From Pseudohalocynthiibacter aestuariivivens (GTDB taxonomy: Bacteria; Pseudomonadota; Alphaproteobacteria; Rhodobacterales; Rhodobacteraceae): 64,000 nucleotides of DNA. Where the stretch lies: NCBI RefSeq assembly GCF_018457175.1, contig NZ_JAGFNU010000006.1, positions 124,001 through 188,000 of the forward strand. The letters are read 5' to 3'. A program made the position numbers and the translations under genes. Below, one piece after another: positions 1-7,846 of this stretch. How positions within the stretch are numbered: position 1 is the stretch's first letter; the number at the start of each line of letters is the position of its first letter. Under the pieces are notes generated by a model. The model ran no database searches. It saw nothing but the letters and a program-made list of their open reading frames with translations, and was not told the DNA's origin.

Positions 1-178
1 AAGCACGGAAATTGCGCTTGCGGTTCTTGCGGTCGCGGGTTGCATATTGATTTGCTTTATCAACAGCCTGGGTTGCGGTGCGGTAGTTTGTGCTACGGGC
101 ACCATAATAACCTTTAGCGGCTTTGATGATTTTCTTGTGACGGGCGTGGGTTACGGTACCACCTTTAACGCGTGACAT
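1..178 (-). CDS. rplT: 50S ribosomal protein L20, partial (C-terminus beyond window edge)
   Basis: The first 59 codons of ribosomal protein L20 are visible; the gene runs off the left edge. The start [16 protein letters not shown] and the following basic helix ([11 protein letters not shown], then NRKRN) are typical of L20, which binds 23S rRNA early in 50S assembly. The ATG lies 12 bases downstream of the rpmI stop on the same strand, the usual rpmI-rplT order. A GGAG-like stretch (GGAGAAGCC) precedes the start. Family assignment is secure; only the length is unknown. Confidence 0.95.
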   Translation of the reverse strand, partial: MSRVKGGTVTHARHKKIIKAAKGYYGARSTNYRTATQAVDKANQYATRDRKNRKRNFRA

Positions 179-190
179 ATCGGCTTCTCC

Positions 191-391
191 TTAGCGATCG
201 TATGGCATGTAGGACTTGACGATTTTCGCGTCAGGTGCGGACAGGGTGGTTGTCCCGCGTGAATTACGGAGAAACTTGTTTGTCCGTTTGATCATGCCGT
301 GGCGTTTGCCTGCCTGACCAGCTTTGACCATTCCGGAAGCTGTCACTTTAAAGCGCTTCTTAGCGCTCGACTTTGTCTTCATCTTCGGCAT
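191..391 (-). CDS. rpmI: 50S ribosomal protein L35
   Basis: A 66-residue basic protein with the L35 signature: [15 protein letters not shown] at the N-terminus and [14 protein letters not shown] in the middle. It is a structural part of the large ribosomal subunit. A longer reading frame continues 29 codons upstream, but the ATG at 391 is preceded by GAGGAGACGG and gives the standard family N-terminus and length. It is followed by rplT and very probably cotranscribed with it. No infC (IF3), which often precedes rpmI elsewhere, is present upstream. Confidence 0.95.
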   Translation of the reverse strand: MPKMKTKSSAKKRFKVTASGMVKAGQAGKRHGMIKRTNKFLRNSRGTTTLSAPDAKIVKSYMPYDR

Positions 392-504
392 TTCCGTCTC
401 CTCTTTAAGCGGTTCAGACGCGACTCGGCATGCCAACTTGGCCGGTCGCGCAGTCAGAGAGCGCCGTATATGCGCCAATAGCCTTAGTTACAAGTGAAAA
501 ATCG

Positions 505-729
505 CTAGTTCACCATCATCGAAAAGACCCGAACAAAAGCTGCCGGGATATCCTGGAAGCTGTAGCCGCTGGGTTTCTGAAAAATCGCAATAGCAATCAT
601 CACGCCGCTGACCGCGAACAAGAAAAACGCTGCTTTTGGTGCGCGACTTTCAGAAAACGCATTAATAAGCGATGGAAAAGCAAGCCCGGCCAGAACAAGG
701 CCAAATACAAGAAACAGATCAGAGTCCAC
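505..729 (-). CDS. Small inner-membrane protein, function unknown
   Basis: A 74-residue protein with two hydrophobic stretches (about residues 4-22 and 33-52) and a C-terminal tail ending FVRVFSMMVN. I chose the GTG at 729 because AGGGGG stands six bases upstream. A TTG at 750 would add seven residues (MSLRGRD) but would place that AGGGGG inside the gene. It lies 32 bases downstream of pyk on the same strand and before rpmI, so it may be read from the pyk promoter. I do not recognise a named family; the hydropathy and ribosome site support a real gene. Confidence 0.6.
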   Translation of the reverse strand: MDSDLFLVFGLVLAGLAFPSLINAFSESRAPKAAFFLFAVSGVMIAIAIFQKPSGYSFQDIPAAFVRVFSMMVN

Positions 730-761
730 GTCGCGCCCCCTAAGGCTCAATCATGGAAACA

Positions 762-2207
762 CTATTCCGGATCGGTACGAAAAATCAACCTTTCCTCGCA
801 AGGTGCGACACGCAGGATATTTGTTGTTCCCGGTATGTTGAATGGCACCCCTGCAGTGACAACAATCTGGTCTTTTTCAGTCGCATAGCCACCTTTGCGT
901 GCAGCGCGAGCAGCACTTACAACTGCAGATTTAAATCTGTCAACTTCTCCGGTTCGAACGCAGTTGGTTCCCCAGCTCAAACACAGACGCCGGGCTGTAC
1001 GTTCCAACGGCGTTAAAGCAATGATCGGCACGCGAGGCCGTTCACGCGCGACAAGCAACGCAGTTGTACCCGATTGCGTGAAACAGCAGATCGCCTTGAT
1101 ATCGGTCGTTTCTGCAATTTCACGCGCCGCAGCAACAATGCCATCCGCAATTGTTTTACGGTCTGCCTTGCGACTTGCCTCAATCACTTCGCGATACGTC
1201 GGATCACACTCTACCTCTATGGCGACGTTATTCATCGTCATCACCGCCTCGACCGGGTAACTCCCCGCCGCCGATTCAGCTGACAGCATAATCGCATCTG
1301 TGCCTTCATAGATTGCGGTTGCAACGTCAGAAACCTCTGCCCGTGTAGGCACCGGACTTTCGATCATGCTTTCCAACATTTGTGTTGCCACGATAACGGG
1401 TTTTGCCGCTGCTCGGCACGCCCGAACCAGACGTTTCTGAATAGGCGGTACATTTTGGACCGGCAATTCTACGCCCAGATCGCCCCGCGCAACCATAATC
1501 CCGTCAGAGGCTGCTAAAATTTCTGTAAATGCAGTGACCGCGGAAGGTTTTTCAATCTTCGACAAGATCGCAGCCCTGCCTTTAGCCAGTTCTCGCGCTT
1601 CCTCGACATCTTCAGGACGTTGCACAAAAGACAACGCCAGCCAATCGACGCCCAAATCGCAGACAAACTCCAGATCTGCGCGGTCCTTTTTCGACAACGC
1701 AGCCAGCGGCAACACCACATCAGGGACATTCACGCCCTTTCTGTTTGAAATTGTCCCGCCAACGACTACGCTGCAGTTTGCGAAATCTGCACCGCAGGTA
1801 TCTACCTTCAAGCGAATCTTACCGTCGTTGACCAAAAGGCTTGCACCTGGTTCAAGCGCGTCAAAGATTTCCTTGTGCGGAAGCTGAACGCGGTTCGCAT
1901 CGCCTGGTTTGTCGTCAAGATCAAGACGGAACGTCTGCCCCACCTCAAGCTCTTCTTCCTCGTTTGCGAAAACACCGCAGCGTAGTTTTGGCCCCTGAAG
2001 GTCAGCCAGAATTGCAATGGGTCTACCCAAGTCTTTTTCAATTTGCCGAATTATGGCGTGACGTGCCCGAATTTCTTCGTGGTCCCCGTGGCTCATATTC
2101 AGGCGGAATACATCGGCACCTGCCTCAAACAGTGCCCTTATTGTCTCGTAGTCATTCGATGCCGGGCCCAGTGTAGCCACGATCTTAACATTTCGAAGGC
2201 GCCTCAT
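762..2207 (-). CDS. pyk: Pyruvate kinase
   Basis: 481 residues. It catalyses phosphoenolpyruvate + ADP to pyruvate + ATP, the last step of glycolysis, in the cytoplasm. The N-terminus RNVKIVATLGPAS, the barrel motifs FRLNMSHGDH and ILADLQGPKLR, and the active-site segment ILSKIEKPSAV (catalytic Lys) with MVARGDLGVE are all present, followed by VATQMLESM and the C-terminal domain with FTQSGTTA. Length is normal. The start at 2207 faces an amidohydrolase gene across a 135-base divergent promoter region. It stands alone apart from the small membrane gene downstream. Confidence 0.97.
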   Translation of the reverse strand: MRRLRNVKIVATLGPASNDYETIRALFEAGADVFRLNMSHGDHEEIRARHAIIRQIEKDLGRPIAILADLQGPKLRCGVFANEEEELEVGQTFRLDLDDKPGDANRVQLPHKEIFDALEPGASLLVNDGKIRLKVDTCGADFANCSVVVGGTISNRKGVNVPDVVLPLAALSKKDRADLEFVCDLGVDWLALSFVQRPEDVEEARELAKGRAAILSKIEKPSAVTAFTEILAASDGIMVARGDLGVELPVQNVPPIQKRLVRACRAAAKPVIVATQMLESMIESPVPTRAEVSDVATAIYEGTDAIMLSAESAAGSYPVEAVMTMNNVAIEVECDPTYREVIEASRKADRKTIADGIVAAAREIAETTDIKAICCFTQSGTTALLVARERPRVPIIALTPLERTARRLCLSWGTNCVRTGEVDRFKSAVVSAARAARKGGYATEKDQIVVTAGVPFNIPGTTNILRVAPCEERLIFRTDPE

Positions 2208-2342
2208 ATTGCCCCGTTCCTTGTATTAGTGTGTCATGTCTGGTGAGCCGGCACCTTATATGGCGCAAAATCAGCAACGTGACAACTGGCGCTTTTCAAA
2301 CGCATTGCGTAAAGAGAATGAGCCGAAATTTTTAACAGAATC

Positions 2343-3101
2343 ATGACGTATCACCAACCAGCCAACTACCACCCGTTTCACATCATCGGCGCAGACCGCC
2401 CCGCGCGCTGGGTCGTCACTTGTGACCATGCAACCAACACCGTACCAGCAGAAGTCGGCGGAGGTGATCTTGGCCTGCCCTCCGAAGATATGGCGCGCCA
2501 CATTGCGTATGATGTTGGGGCCGCTGGTGTTACATGGGCCCTAGCAGAGCTGCTGAATGCGCCTGCAATTCTAAGCAACTTTTCGCGCCTCGTGATTGAC
2601 CCGAATCGGGGCGAAGACGACCCGACGCTTTTGATGAAGCTTTACGACGGGACAATTGTTCCAGCCAACCGCCATGCAGACGGAGAGGAAATCGAGCGTC
2701 GTCTCAACGCCTATTACCGCCCGTATCACGACGCGTTGACCAAATTGATTGCGTCCCGTGAGACACCGGTGATCCTTTCAATCCACAGCTTTACACCTCA
2801 GCTGAGCGGGCGCTCGCCACGTCCATGGCACGTCGGGCTTCTCTATGCTGATGACACACGTCTTGCGCTGCCATTGCTGGACCGTCTGAGCAAAGAAACT
2901 GATCTTTGCATTGGTGCAAATGAGCCCTATGGCGGGCACCTGCCCGGTGATGCGATTGATCGGCACGCAATCGACAATGGCCACCCGAACGTTTTGATCG
3001 AAATCCGTAACGACCTAATCCGGACCGACGAACAACAGGTGGCTTGGGCGGAAAGGCTGGCACCAATCCTTCAGGAAGTTCTTGCCGAGACCGGCCTATA
3101 G
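2343..3101 (+). CDS. N-formylglutamate amidohydrolase-family protein
   Basis: 252 residues of the FGase family (Pfam FGase, PF05013), zinc amidohydrolases that include HutG, which cleaves N-formyl-L-glutamate to formate and glutamate. Visible family motifs are VTCDHATNTVP (about 26-36), NFSRLVIDPNR, ILSIHSFTP and a late GGHLPGDAIDRHA with IEIRNDLI. No other histidine-degradation gene is near, so the substrate is uncertain; many family members of this size are not HutG. The tautomerase gene follows after nine bases, suggesting one transcript. The product is cytoplasmic, with no signal peptide. Confidence 0.8.
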   Translation: MTYHQPANYHPFHIIGADRPARWVVTCDHATNTVPAEVGGGDLGLPSEDMARHIAYDVGAAGVTWALAELLNAPAILSNFSRLVIDPNRGEDDPTLLMKLYDGTIVPANRHADGEEIERRLNAYYRPYHDALTKLIASRETPVILSIHSFTPQLSGRSPRPWHVGLLYADDTRLALPLLDRLSKETDLCIGANEPYGGHLPGDAIDRHAIDNGHPNVLIEIRNDLIRTDEQQVAWAERLAPILQEVLAETGL

Positions 3102-3110
3102 AAAGAAACG

Positions 3111-3455
3111 ATGCCGCATATTGTTGTTGAATATTCCGCTACACTCGATCAATCGCATGACATGCAGGCGCTATGTGAAAAACTTTTCAAAGTGGCGTGT
3201 GACAATGGAATTTTCCCGGACACTGGCGCAGTCAAGGTGCGGGCACTGCCTTGCCCCTATGTGTATATTGGCCAGGAGCCGCAAAGCTTTGCCCATGCCA
3301 CCGTTCGCCTTCTGTCAGGGCGTGACACGGAATCAAAGGCGCGCCTAACAAACTTGATTTTAAAAGCGCTCGTCGCCACATTGCCTGATGTCGGAAGTCT
3401 GACAGTCGACATCAAAGACATTGACCGCGAAACCTACGCGAAACGCGTCCTGTAA
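3111..3455 (+). CDS. 5-carboxymethyl-2-hydroxymuconate isomerase-type tautomerase
   Basis: 114 residues, CHMI/HpaF family of the tautomerase superfamily. The start MPHIVVEYS leaves Pro1 as N-terminus after Met removal, the catalytic base in this superfamily; the central part carries PCPYVYIGQ and FAHATVRLLSGRD, and the end DIDRETYAKRV matches HpaF proteins. In homoprotocatechuate degradation HpaF isomerises 5-carboxymethyl-2-hydroxymuconate, but no other hpa gene is seen here, so the in vivo substrate is open. It sits between the amidohydrolase gene and the DUF1244 gene, nine and 16 bases away. Confidence 0.8.
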   Translation: MPHIVVEYSATLDQSHDMQALCEKLFKVACDNGIFPDTGAVKVRALPCPYVYIGQEPQSFAHATVRLLSGRDTESKARLTNLILKALVATLPDVGSLTVDIKDIDRETYAKRVL

Positions 3456-3471
3456 ACAGAGCAAGGAATCT

Positions 3472-3783
3472 ATGATGGACAAAGCCACACGAACCGAACT
3501 GGAAGCTGCCGCGTTTCGTCGTCTGCGGGATCATCTAAGAGAACGGACAGACGTCCAGAACATCGATATGATGAACCTTTCAGGGTTCTGCCGGAATTGC
3601 CTTTCAAGATGGTATCAGGAAGCTGCCAACGAACGCGGCATTGAGATGAGCAAGGAAGAAGGCCGCGAGGCGTTTCTCGGAATGCCCTCTGCCGAGTGGA
3701 AAGAAAAATACCAAGCCGAAGCCAGCCCTGAAAAACAGGCCGAGTTCGAAGTCGCCTTCCGAGAAAATGTGGGAGAGCGGTAA
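3472..3783 (+). CDS. DUF1244 family protein
   Basis: 103 residues, mostly helical and charged. The segment MMNLSGFCRNCLSRWY with a CRNC pair, then EEGREAFLGMPSAEWKEKYQ, is characteristic of the DUF1244 family found in many Proteobacteria; its function is not established. A frame continues upstream to 3421 inside the preceding gene, but AAGGA at 3463-3467 points to the ATG at 3472 (a second ATG follows directly). It is the last gene of the amidohydrolase-tautomerase group. The close Cys pair could bind metal or act in redox; that is inference. Confidence 0.8.
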   Translation: MMDKATRTELEAAAFRRLRDHLRERTDVQNIDMMNLSGFCRNCLSRWYQEAANERGIEMSKEEGREAFLGMPSAEWKEKYQAEASPEKQAEFEVAFRENVGER

Positions 3784-3984
3784 GGCTTCAAATATCTGCT
3801 CGTTGGATGGACACAAAAAAACTGATGGTGCTGAGACCAGAGCCTGCAACTGTTCCAAAAATGAAAACCTTTGTGCCCGGTCAGCGTTGGGCCTTTAGTT
3901 GCCGTTATATGCGAACGGCGTTGCCAGAATCTGTCGCCAGTGGCAGGATCATCAAAGGAAATGAGAAATAGAAGTGCCTGACCG

Positions 3985-4785
3985 ATGAGTGATCCTGTTC
4001 CCACTGAACTGCTCGAGGCGGGGCGAGGCTATGAAAGACTTTTCGTGCCCGCTCTGTTTGCACCTTGGACCAAACATCTCCTTGAAGCGGTAGGGGTGCA
4101 CGAAGGTGACCACGTTCTTGATATTGCCTGTGGTACCGGCGTGCTCGCACGGGATGCCCTGTCTCGCGTTGGCGTCGCTGGCAGTGTCGTCGGTGTTGAC
4201 GCGGCACCGGGTATGATTGCAGCGGCTAAGGAATTGGAAGCCAACATCGATTGGGTGCTCGGTCATGCCGAAGCGCTAGCGCTGGAAGACGCATCTTTCG
4301 ACTGCACCATGTCACAGTTCGGGATGATGTTTTTTGAGGACCGGGAAGCGGCAGTTCACGAGATGTTTCGGATCCTCAAGCCCGGCGGCAAACTCGCGAT
4401 TTCGGTGTGGAACACGATCGAGGAGAACCCCACGTATGAAGAGATCATTTCCGTCCTGCGAGAACATGTTGGCGTAGCTGCGGCAGACGCTGTGCATCTG
4501 CCATTCACATTGGGAAACCATGGCGACGTTATGACTTTGCTTGAACGTGCGGGTTTCAGCGATATCATTGTCGAAACGAAGGTCGAGTCCGCCCGTTTCC
4601 CAAGTTCGCAGAGCATGGTCGAAGCCGAACTTCGCGGTTGGCTACCTCTATTCGATATTCATCTTGGAGAAGCCAGGATTAAAGAAGTTCTTGAACACTC
4701 AGACCGGACGCTTTCGAAATATGTGGTCCAATCTGGCGAAGCGGTTTTTCCGACTTCGGGGCATGTTATTTCAGCGAGAAAGTGA
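3985..4785 (+). CDS. Class I SAM-dependent methyltransferase
   Basis: 266 residues with a UbiE/Methyltransf_11-like Rossmann core. Motif I is VLDIACGTGVLA (about residues 44-55), followed by VVGVDAAPGMI (acidic ribose-binding residue), DASFDCTMSQFGMMFF at motif IV and ILKPGGKLAIS at motif VI. The C-terminal part is variable and probably sets substrate choice; the sequence does not identify the substrate. It lies 201 bases after the DUF1244 gene and 107 bases before the next one, so it may be a single-gene unit. Confidence 0.85.
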   Translation: MSDPVPTELLEAGRGYERLFVPALFAPWTKHLLEAVGVHEGDHVLDIACGTGVLARDALSRVGVAGSVVGVDAAPGMIAAAKELEANIDWVLGHAEALALEDASFDCTMSQFGMMFFEDREAAVHEMFRILKPGGKLAISVWNTIEENPTYEEIISVLREHVGVAAADAVHLPFTLGNHGDVMTLLERAGFSDIIVETKVESARFPSSQSMVEAELRGWLPLFDIHLGEARIKEVLEHSDRTLSKYVVQSGEAVFPTSGHVISARK

Positions 4786-4892
4786 AACTGTAGTAAGTAC
4801 CAAGCTAACTAATTACCTGTCATTGCGCGATCATGCCTCTTTTGGCTATCTTACATTTAGAAAAACCATCACTTGCTTTAAGGCTGACCAAC

Positions 4893-5531
4893 ATGCGCCC
4901 AGCTGATCAAATAGCCGTTTTTGTACATGACGCCCTTGCCGCTGGCAGATCGCGTGATGAAATTTCTGAGGCACTGGCAAAAGCGGGGTGGGCCCCGAAC
5001 GAGATATCTGACTCTTTAAATGCCTGGGTGGACAGTGATTTTTCGCCGCCAGTGCCGCGACCTCGCGCGTACGTTTCGGCGCAAGAAGCATTTTTCTACG
5101 GCCTGATGTTTGCTGCTTTGGGTATGACCGCGTGGCATTTAACCACTTTATCCTTCAACCTGATTGACCGCTGGCTTCCCGATCCCTCAGATATCCGGCC
5201 CGCCAGCTACGCGCTTGGACAAATGCGTTGGTCGATCGCCTCGCTTATCGTCTTTGCGCCGCTTTTTCTTATCCTGAATACTCGTGCAACGCGCGAAACC
5301 CGCGTTGACCCTGGTAAAAGCCGGTCTGGCGTCAGGAAATGGTTTGGATACATCACGCTGTTTATCGCATCAATCTCTTTGCTGGGTGATCTGATGTACG
5401 CGATCTTTGCCTTGTTGAGCGGTGATCTAACCTTGCGCTTCATTGCGAAGTCAATTGTTGTTGCTGTCGTTGCAGGTATCATATTTTTCTATTTCAGCAA
5501 GGAAACCAACGAGAAAAAAGATGCGCTCTGA
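4893..5531 (+). CDS. DUF5671-type membrane protein
   Basis: About 212 residues. The N-terminal 45 residues form a helical repeat-like unit (VHDALAAGRSRDEISEALAK) often seen before this membrane domain. Four hydrophobic helices follow, roughly at residues 68-88, 110-130, 148-168 and 175-198, as in the DUF5671 family. The frame is open from 4833, but the ATG at 4893 has TAAGG upstream and gives the expected soluble N-terminus. Its last 11 bases overlap the start of the next gene, so the two are translationally linked. Function unknown. Confidence 0.7.
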   Translation: MRPADQIAVFVHDALAAGRSRDEISEALAKAGWAPNEISDSLNAWVDSDFSPPVPRPRAYVSAQEAFFYGLMFAALGMTAWHLTTLSFNLIDRWLPDPSDIRPASYALGQMRWSIASLIVFAPLFLILNTRATRETRVDPGKSRSGVRKWFGYITLFIASISLLGDLMYAIFALLSGDLTLRFIAKSIVVAVVAGIIFFYFSKETNEKKDAL

Positions 5532-5922
5532 GTACCTCCCCCAGATCCTGATCGCGCTGATTGTAGTTGTAGCCGTCATCGTGGGACTGGTTGTCGTTGG
5601 GGGCCCGACCGCGGGGCGCATGGAAAAACGTGACGAAGCACGGATAACCGACCTCAGAGAGTTAGCTTCATTCGTTGAATGCGTTGCCGATTCAAATCAG
5701 AATACGCTTCCCGAAGAACTCGGACAAATCGAAAGCTGTAGCAGAGATGTCCGCCTTTCAGATCCTTTTACTGATGTGCCCTATCGATATGAACCTATCT
5801 CACCAACAGCTTTCAGAGTGTGTGCGGAGCTCGAAAGGCCAGGCGCAGCAACGCAAACCAGTTGGCATAACTGGGAATTTGAACCGTCTACAGGGTGCCT
5901 AACGGCTTCATATCTCCGATAA
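5521..5922 (+). CDS. Single-pass membrane protein with pseudopilin-like layout, partner of the DUF5671 gene
   Basis: 133 residues: one N-terminal transmembrane helix (about 7-28, IALIVVVAVIVGLVVVGG), then a periplasmic-type domain with three Cys (FVECVAD, ESCSRDV, FRVCAEL) and a fourth near the end (TGCLTA). It starts inside the stop of the preceding gene. The layout of a hydrophobic N-terminal helix followed by RDEARITDLRELASFVE and a short globular domain recalls type II secretion pseudopilins, but no prepilin peptidase site is evident. I do not recognise a named family. Confidence 0.65.
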   Translation: MRSEYLPQILIALIVVVAVIVGLVVVGGPTAGRMEKRDEARITDLRELASFVECVADSNQNTLPEELGQIESCSRDVRLSDPFTDVPYRYEPISPTAFRVCAELERPGAATQTSWHNWEFEPSTGCLTASYLR

Positions 5923-5934
5923 GCCAGAAATATA

Positions 5935-6786
5935 TCAGACCGCGACCTTCTGACTTTCATCGAGATAAATTTCGCGCAGGCGTTTTGCAACTGGACCCGG
6001 CGTTCCATCGCCAAGCTCTGCCCCATCAACGGAAACCACCGGCATAACAAAAGCAGAAGCAGATGTTGTAAAGGCTTCATCCGCGTCCATCGCCTCTTCA
6101 ATGGTGAAAGGGCGTTCTTCGACTTCCATCTGGGCCTCGCGCGCGAAACGCAGAACGGCAGCGCGGGTGATCCCGTGCAGAATGTCAGTTGAAAGCTGAC
6201 GGGTGATAATCCGGCCATTCTTGACGATATAGGCGTTGTTGCTTGTGCCTTCGGTCACGAAACCATCTTCGACCAGCCAGGCGTCATCCGCACCTGCAGC
6301 CTTTGCCATCATCTTACCCATAGACGGGTACAGCAACTGCACGGTTTTGATGTCGCGGCGCCCCCAGCGGATATCTTCAATCGAAATGATCTTGGCACCT
6401 TTTTTCGCGGCCGGACTGTCGATCAACGTTTTTGACTGGGTGAACAGCACAAGCGTTGGGGCAACACCTTCGGGGAAAACAAAATCCCGGTCTGCGGCTC
6501 CGCGCGTCACCTGCAAATAGACGAGGCCTTCGTCAACTTCGTTCAGACGCACCAGTTCACGGTGAATTTTAAGCAATTCATCCATGGTGCAGGGTGCTGC
6601 CATATCAAGCTCGTTCAGAGACCGCTCCAGCCGTTTGGCGTGACCTGCAAAATCAATCAGTTTACCGCCCAGAACGCTGGTTACTTCGTATACACCATCA
6701 GCAAACAGAAATCCGCGGTCAAAGACTGAAACCTTGGCGGCCTCTTCCGGCACGAAAGATCCGTTTACATAAACTGTCCGGCTCAT
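5935..6786 (-). CDS. dat: D-amino-acid transaminase (class IV PLP aminotransferase)
   Basis: 283 residues. D-amino-acid transaminases move the amino group between D-amino acids and 2-oxoacids. Motifs: VFDRGFLFADGVYEV near the N-terminus, EDIRWGRRDIKTVQLL (Lys of the DIK motif should carry PLP; this context is closer to D-amino-acid than to branched-chain enzymes), and VTEGTSNNAYIV. I moved the start to 6786, where GAGGAG stands just upstream. It follows dgcA with an 11-base gap on the same strand, so an operon dgcN-dgcA-dat is likely. A 4-amino-4-deoxychorismate lyase assignment is less likely given the RxxDIK context. Confidence 0.8.
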   Translation of the reverse strand: MSRTVYVNGSFVPEEAAKVSVFDRGFLFADGVYEVTSVLGGKLIDFAGHAKRLERSLNELDMAAPCTMDELLKIHRELVRLNEVDEGLVYLQVTRGAADRDFVFPEGVAPTLVLFTQSKTLIDSPAAKKGAKIISIEDIRWGRRDIKTVQLLYPSMGKMMAKAAGADDAWLVEDGFVTEGTSNNAYIVKNGRIITRQLSTDILHGITRAAVLRFAREAQMEVEERPFTIEEAMDADEAFTTSASAFVMPVVSVDGAELGDGTPGPVAKRLREIYLDESQKVAV

Positions 6787-6797
6787 CTTATCTCTCC

Positions 6798-7763
6798 TCA
6801 ACCCCAAAGTTCGGCCACAGGTGGGTGTACCCCGGCGTCGTCAAACTGCAATGCGTTATCGCGGTCTTCGGCTAACAGAAGCGGCCCGTCAAGGTCTGTT
6901 ACCAATGCACCCTGCGCAACAAGCGTCGCAGGGGCCATTGCAAGTGAAGATCCAACCATACAACCAACCATAACGTCGTAGCCTTGCTTCAACGCCTCGT
7001 CGCGCAAGGCAAGCGCCTCGGTCAACCCGCCAGTTTTGTCGAGCTTGATGTTCACTACGTCATACTTACCCTTCAAATCAGGCAGGCTCGCCCGGTCGTG
7101 GCAGCTTTCGTCTGCACAGACGGGCAAAGGCCGCTCGATTTCTGAAAGCATGTCGTCCGCACCCGCAGGAAGCGGCTGCTCCACAAGCTCAACACCAAGC
7201 CGCAGCAGGTGGGGCGCGAGGTCCGCATAAACCTCAGCTGTCCAGCCTTCGTTCGCATCAACAATGATGCGGGATTTCTGTGCGCCTGCTCGCACGGCTT
7301 CAAGCCGCCCCATGTCGTCGGGCGTGCCGAGTTTGATTTTCAGCAATGGACGGTGTGCATTCTTGGCTGCCTGCGCACGCATTTTTTCCGGGGTGTCGAG
7401 CGACAAGGTATAGGCCGTAATCTCCGGCCCAGGTTTCGCAAGACCCGCCAACTGCCATACACGCTTGCCTGCATGTTTTGCCTCCAGATCCCAAAGTGCG
7501 CAGTCAACAGCATTGCGCGCGGCACCTGCGGGAAGAAGACCAGCAAGCGACACCCGATCCAAATCTGATGGCAAACTTGCGATCTGATCCGCCACAGACT
7601 CGAGCATTTCGCCGTACCGCGCATAAGGAACACATTCCCCCCAGCCAGTTTTTTCGCCTTCTGTCGCGCGTACGGTCAGCACTTTCGCTTCGGTCCGTGA
7701 CCCCCGCGAAATCGTGAAAACCTGCGCCAGCTTGAACACATCCGGGGTGATTAAGAGTTCCAT
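6798..7763 (-). CDS. dgcA: N-acetyl-D-glutamate racemase (DgcA), enolase superfamily; often annotated dipeptide epimerase
   Basis: 321 residues, muconate lactonizing/dipeptide epimerase group of the enolase superfamily. Seen: the K-x-K motif LLKIKLG, metal ligands in IVDANEGW, ELVEQPL and VCADES, and the opposing Lys in VNIKLDKTGG. Alone this would be called an L-Ala-D/L-Glu epimerase. Adjacent to dgcN, it matches the published DgcN-DgcA pathway of marine bacteria, in which DgcA converts N-acetyl-D-glutamate to the L form. The start at 7763 has GGGAGG upstream; the frame before it is spurious. The gap to dgcN is 83 bases. Confidence 0.8.
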   Translation of the reverse strand: MELLITPDVFKLAQVFTISRGSRTEAKVLTVRATEGEKTGWGECVPYARYGEMLESVADQIASLPSDLDRVSLAGLLPAGAARNAVDCALWDLEAKHAGKRVWQLAGLAKPGPEITAYTLSLDTPEKMRAQAAKNAHRPLLKIKLGTPDDMGRLEAVRAGAQKSRIIVDANEGWTAEVYADLAPHLLRLGVELVEQPLPAGADDMLSEIERPLPVCADESCHDRASLPDLKGKYDVVNIKLDKTGGLTEALALRDEALKQGYDVMVGCMVGSSLAMAPATLVAQGALVTDLDGPLLLAEDRDNALQFDDAGVHPPVAELWG

Positions 7764-7846
7764 ATGTTGCCTCCCGGCATCTGGCGTTTCCTTGTAGGCA
7801 CTCTTCACCCGAGTGGAATGTTTTTGCAAGGAAACGTAGAGAGGTT

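Noticed and set aside
430-888. A 152-codon plus-strand frame over the small membrane gene and the pyk end
   Set aside because: Antisense to supported genes and without domain signals.
3807-3971. A 54-codon plus-strand frame (MDTKKLMVLRPEPA...) before the methyltransferase gene
   Set aside because: No ribosome site, no recognisable family; FVPGQRW alone recalls RapA-like N-termini but the match is too short. Probably chance or remnant.
6798-7763. Calling the gene an L-Ala-D/L-Glu epimerase of murein recycling
   Set aside because: The enolase-superfamily motifs allow it, but adjacency to dgcN favours N-acetyl-D-glutamate racemase; no murein-peptide genes are near.
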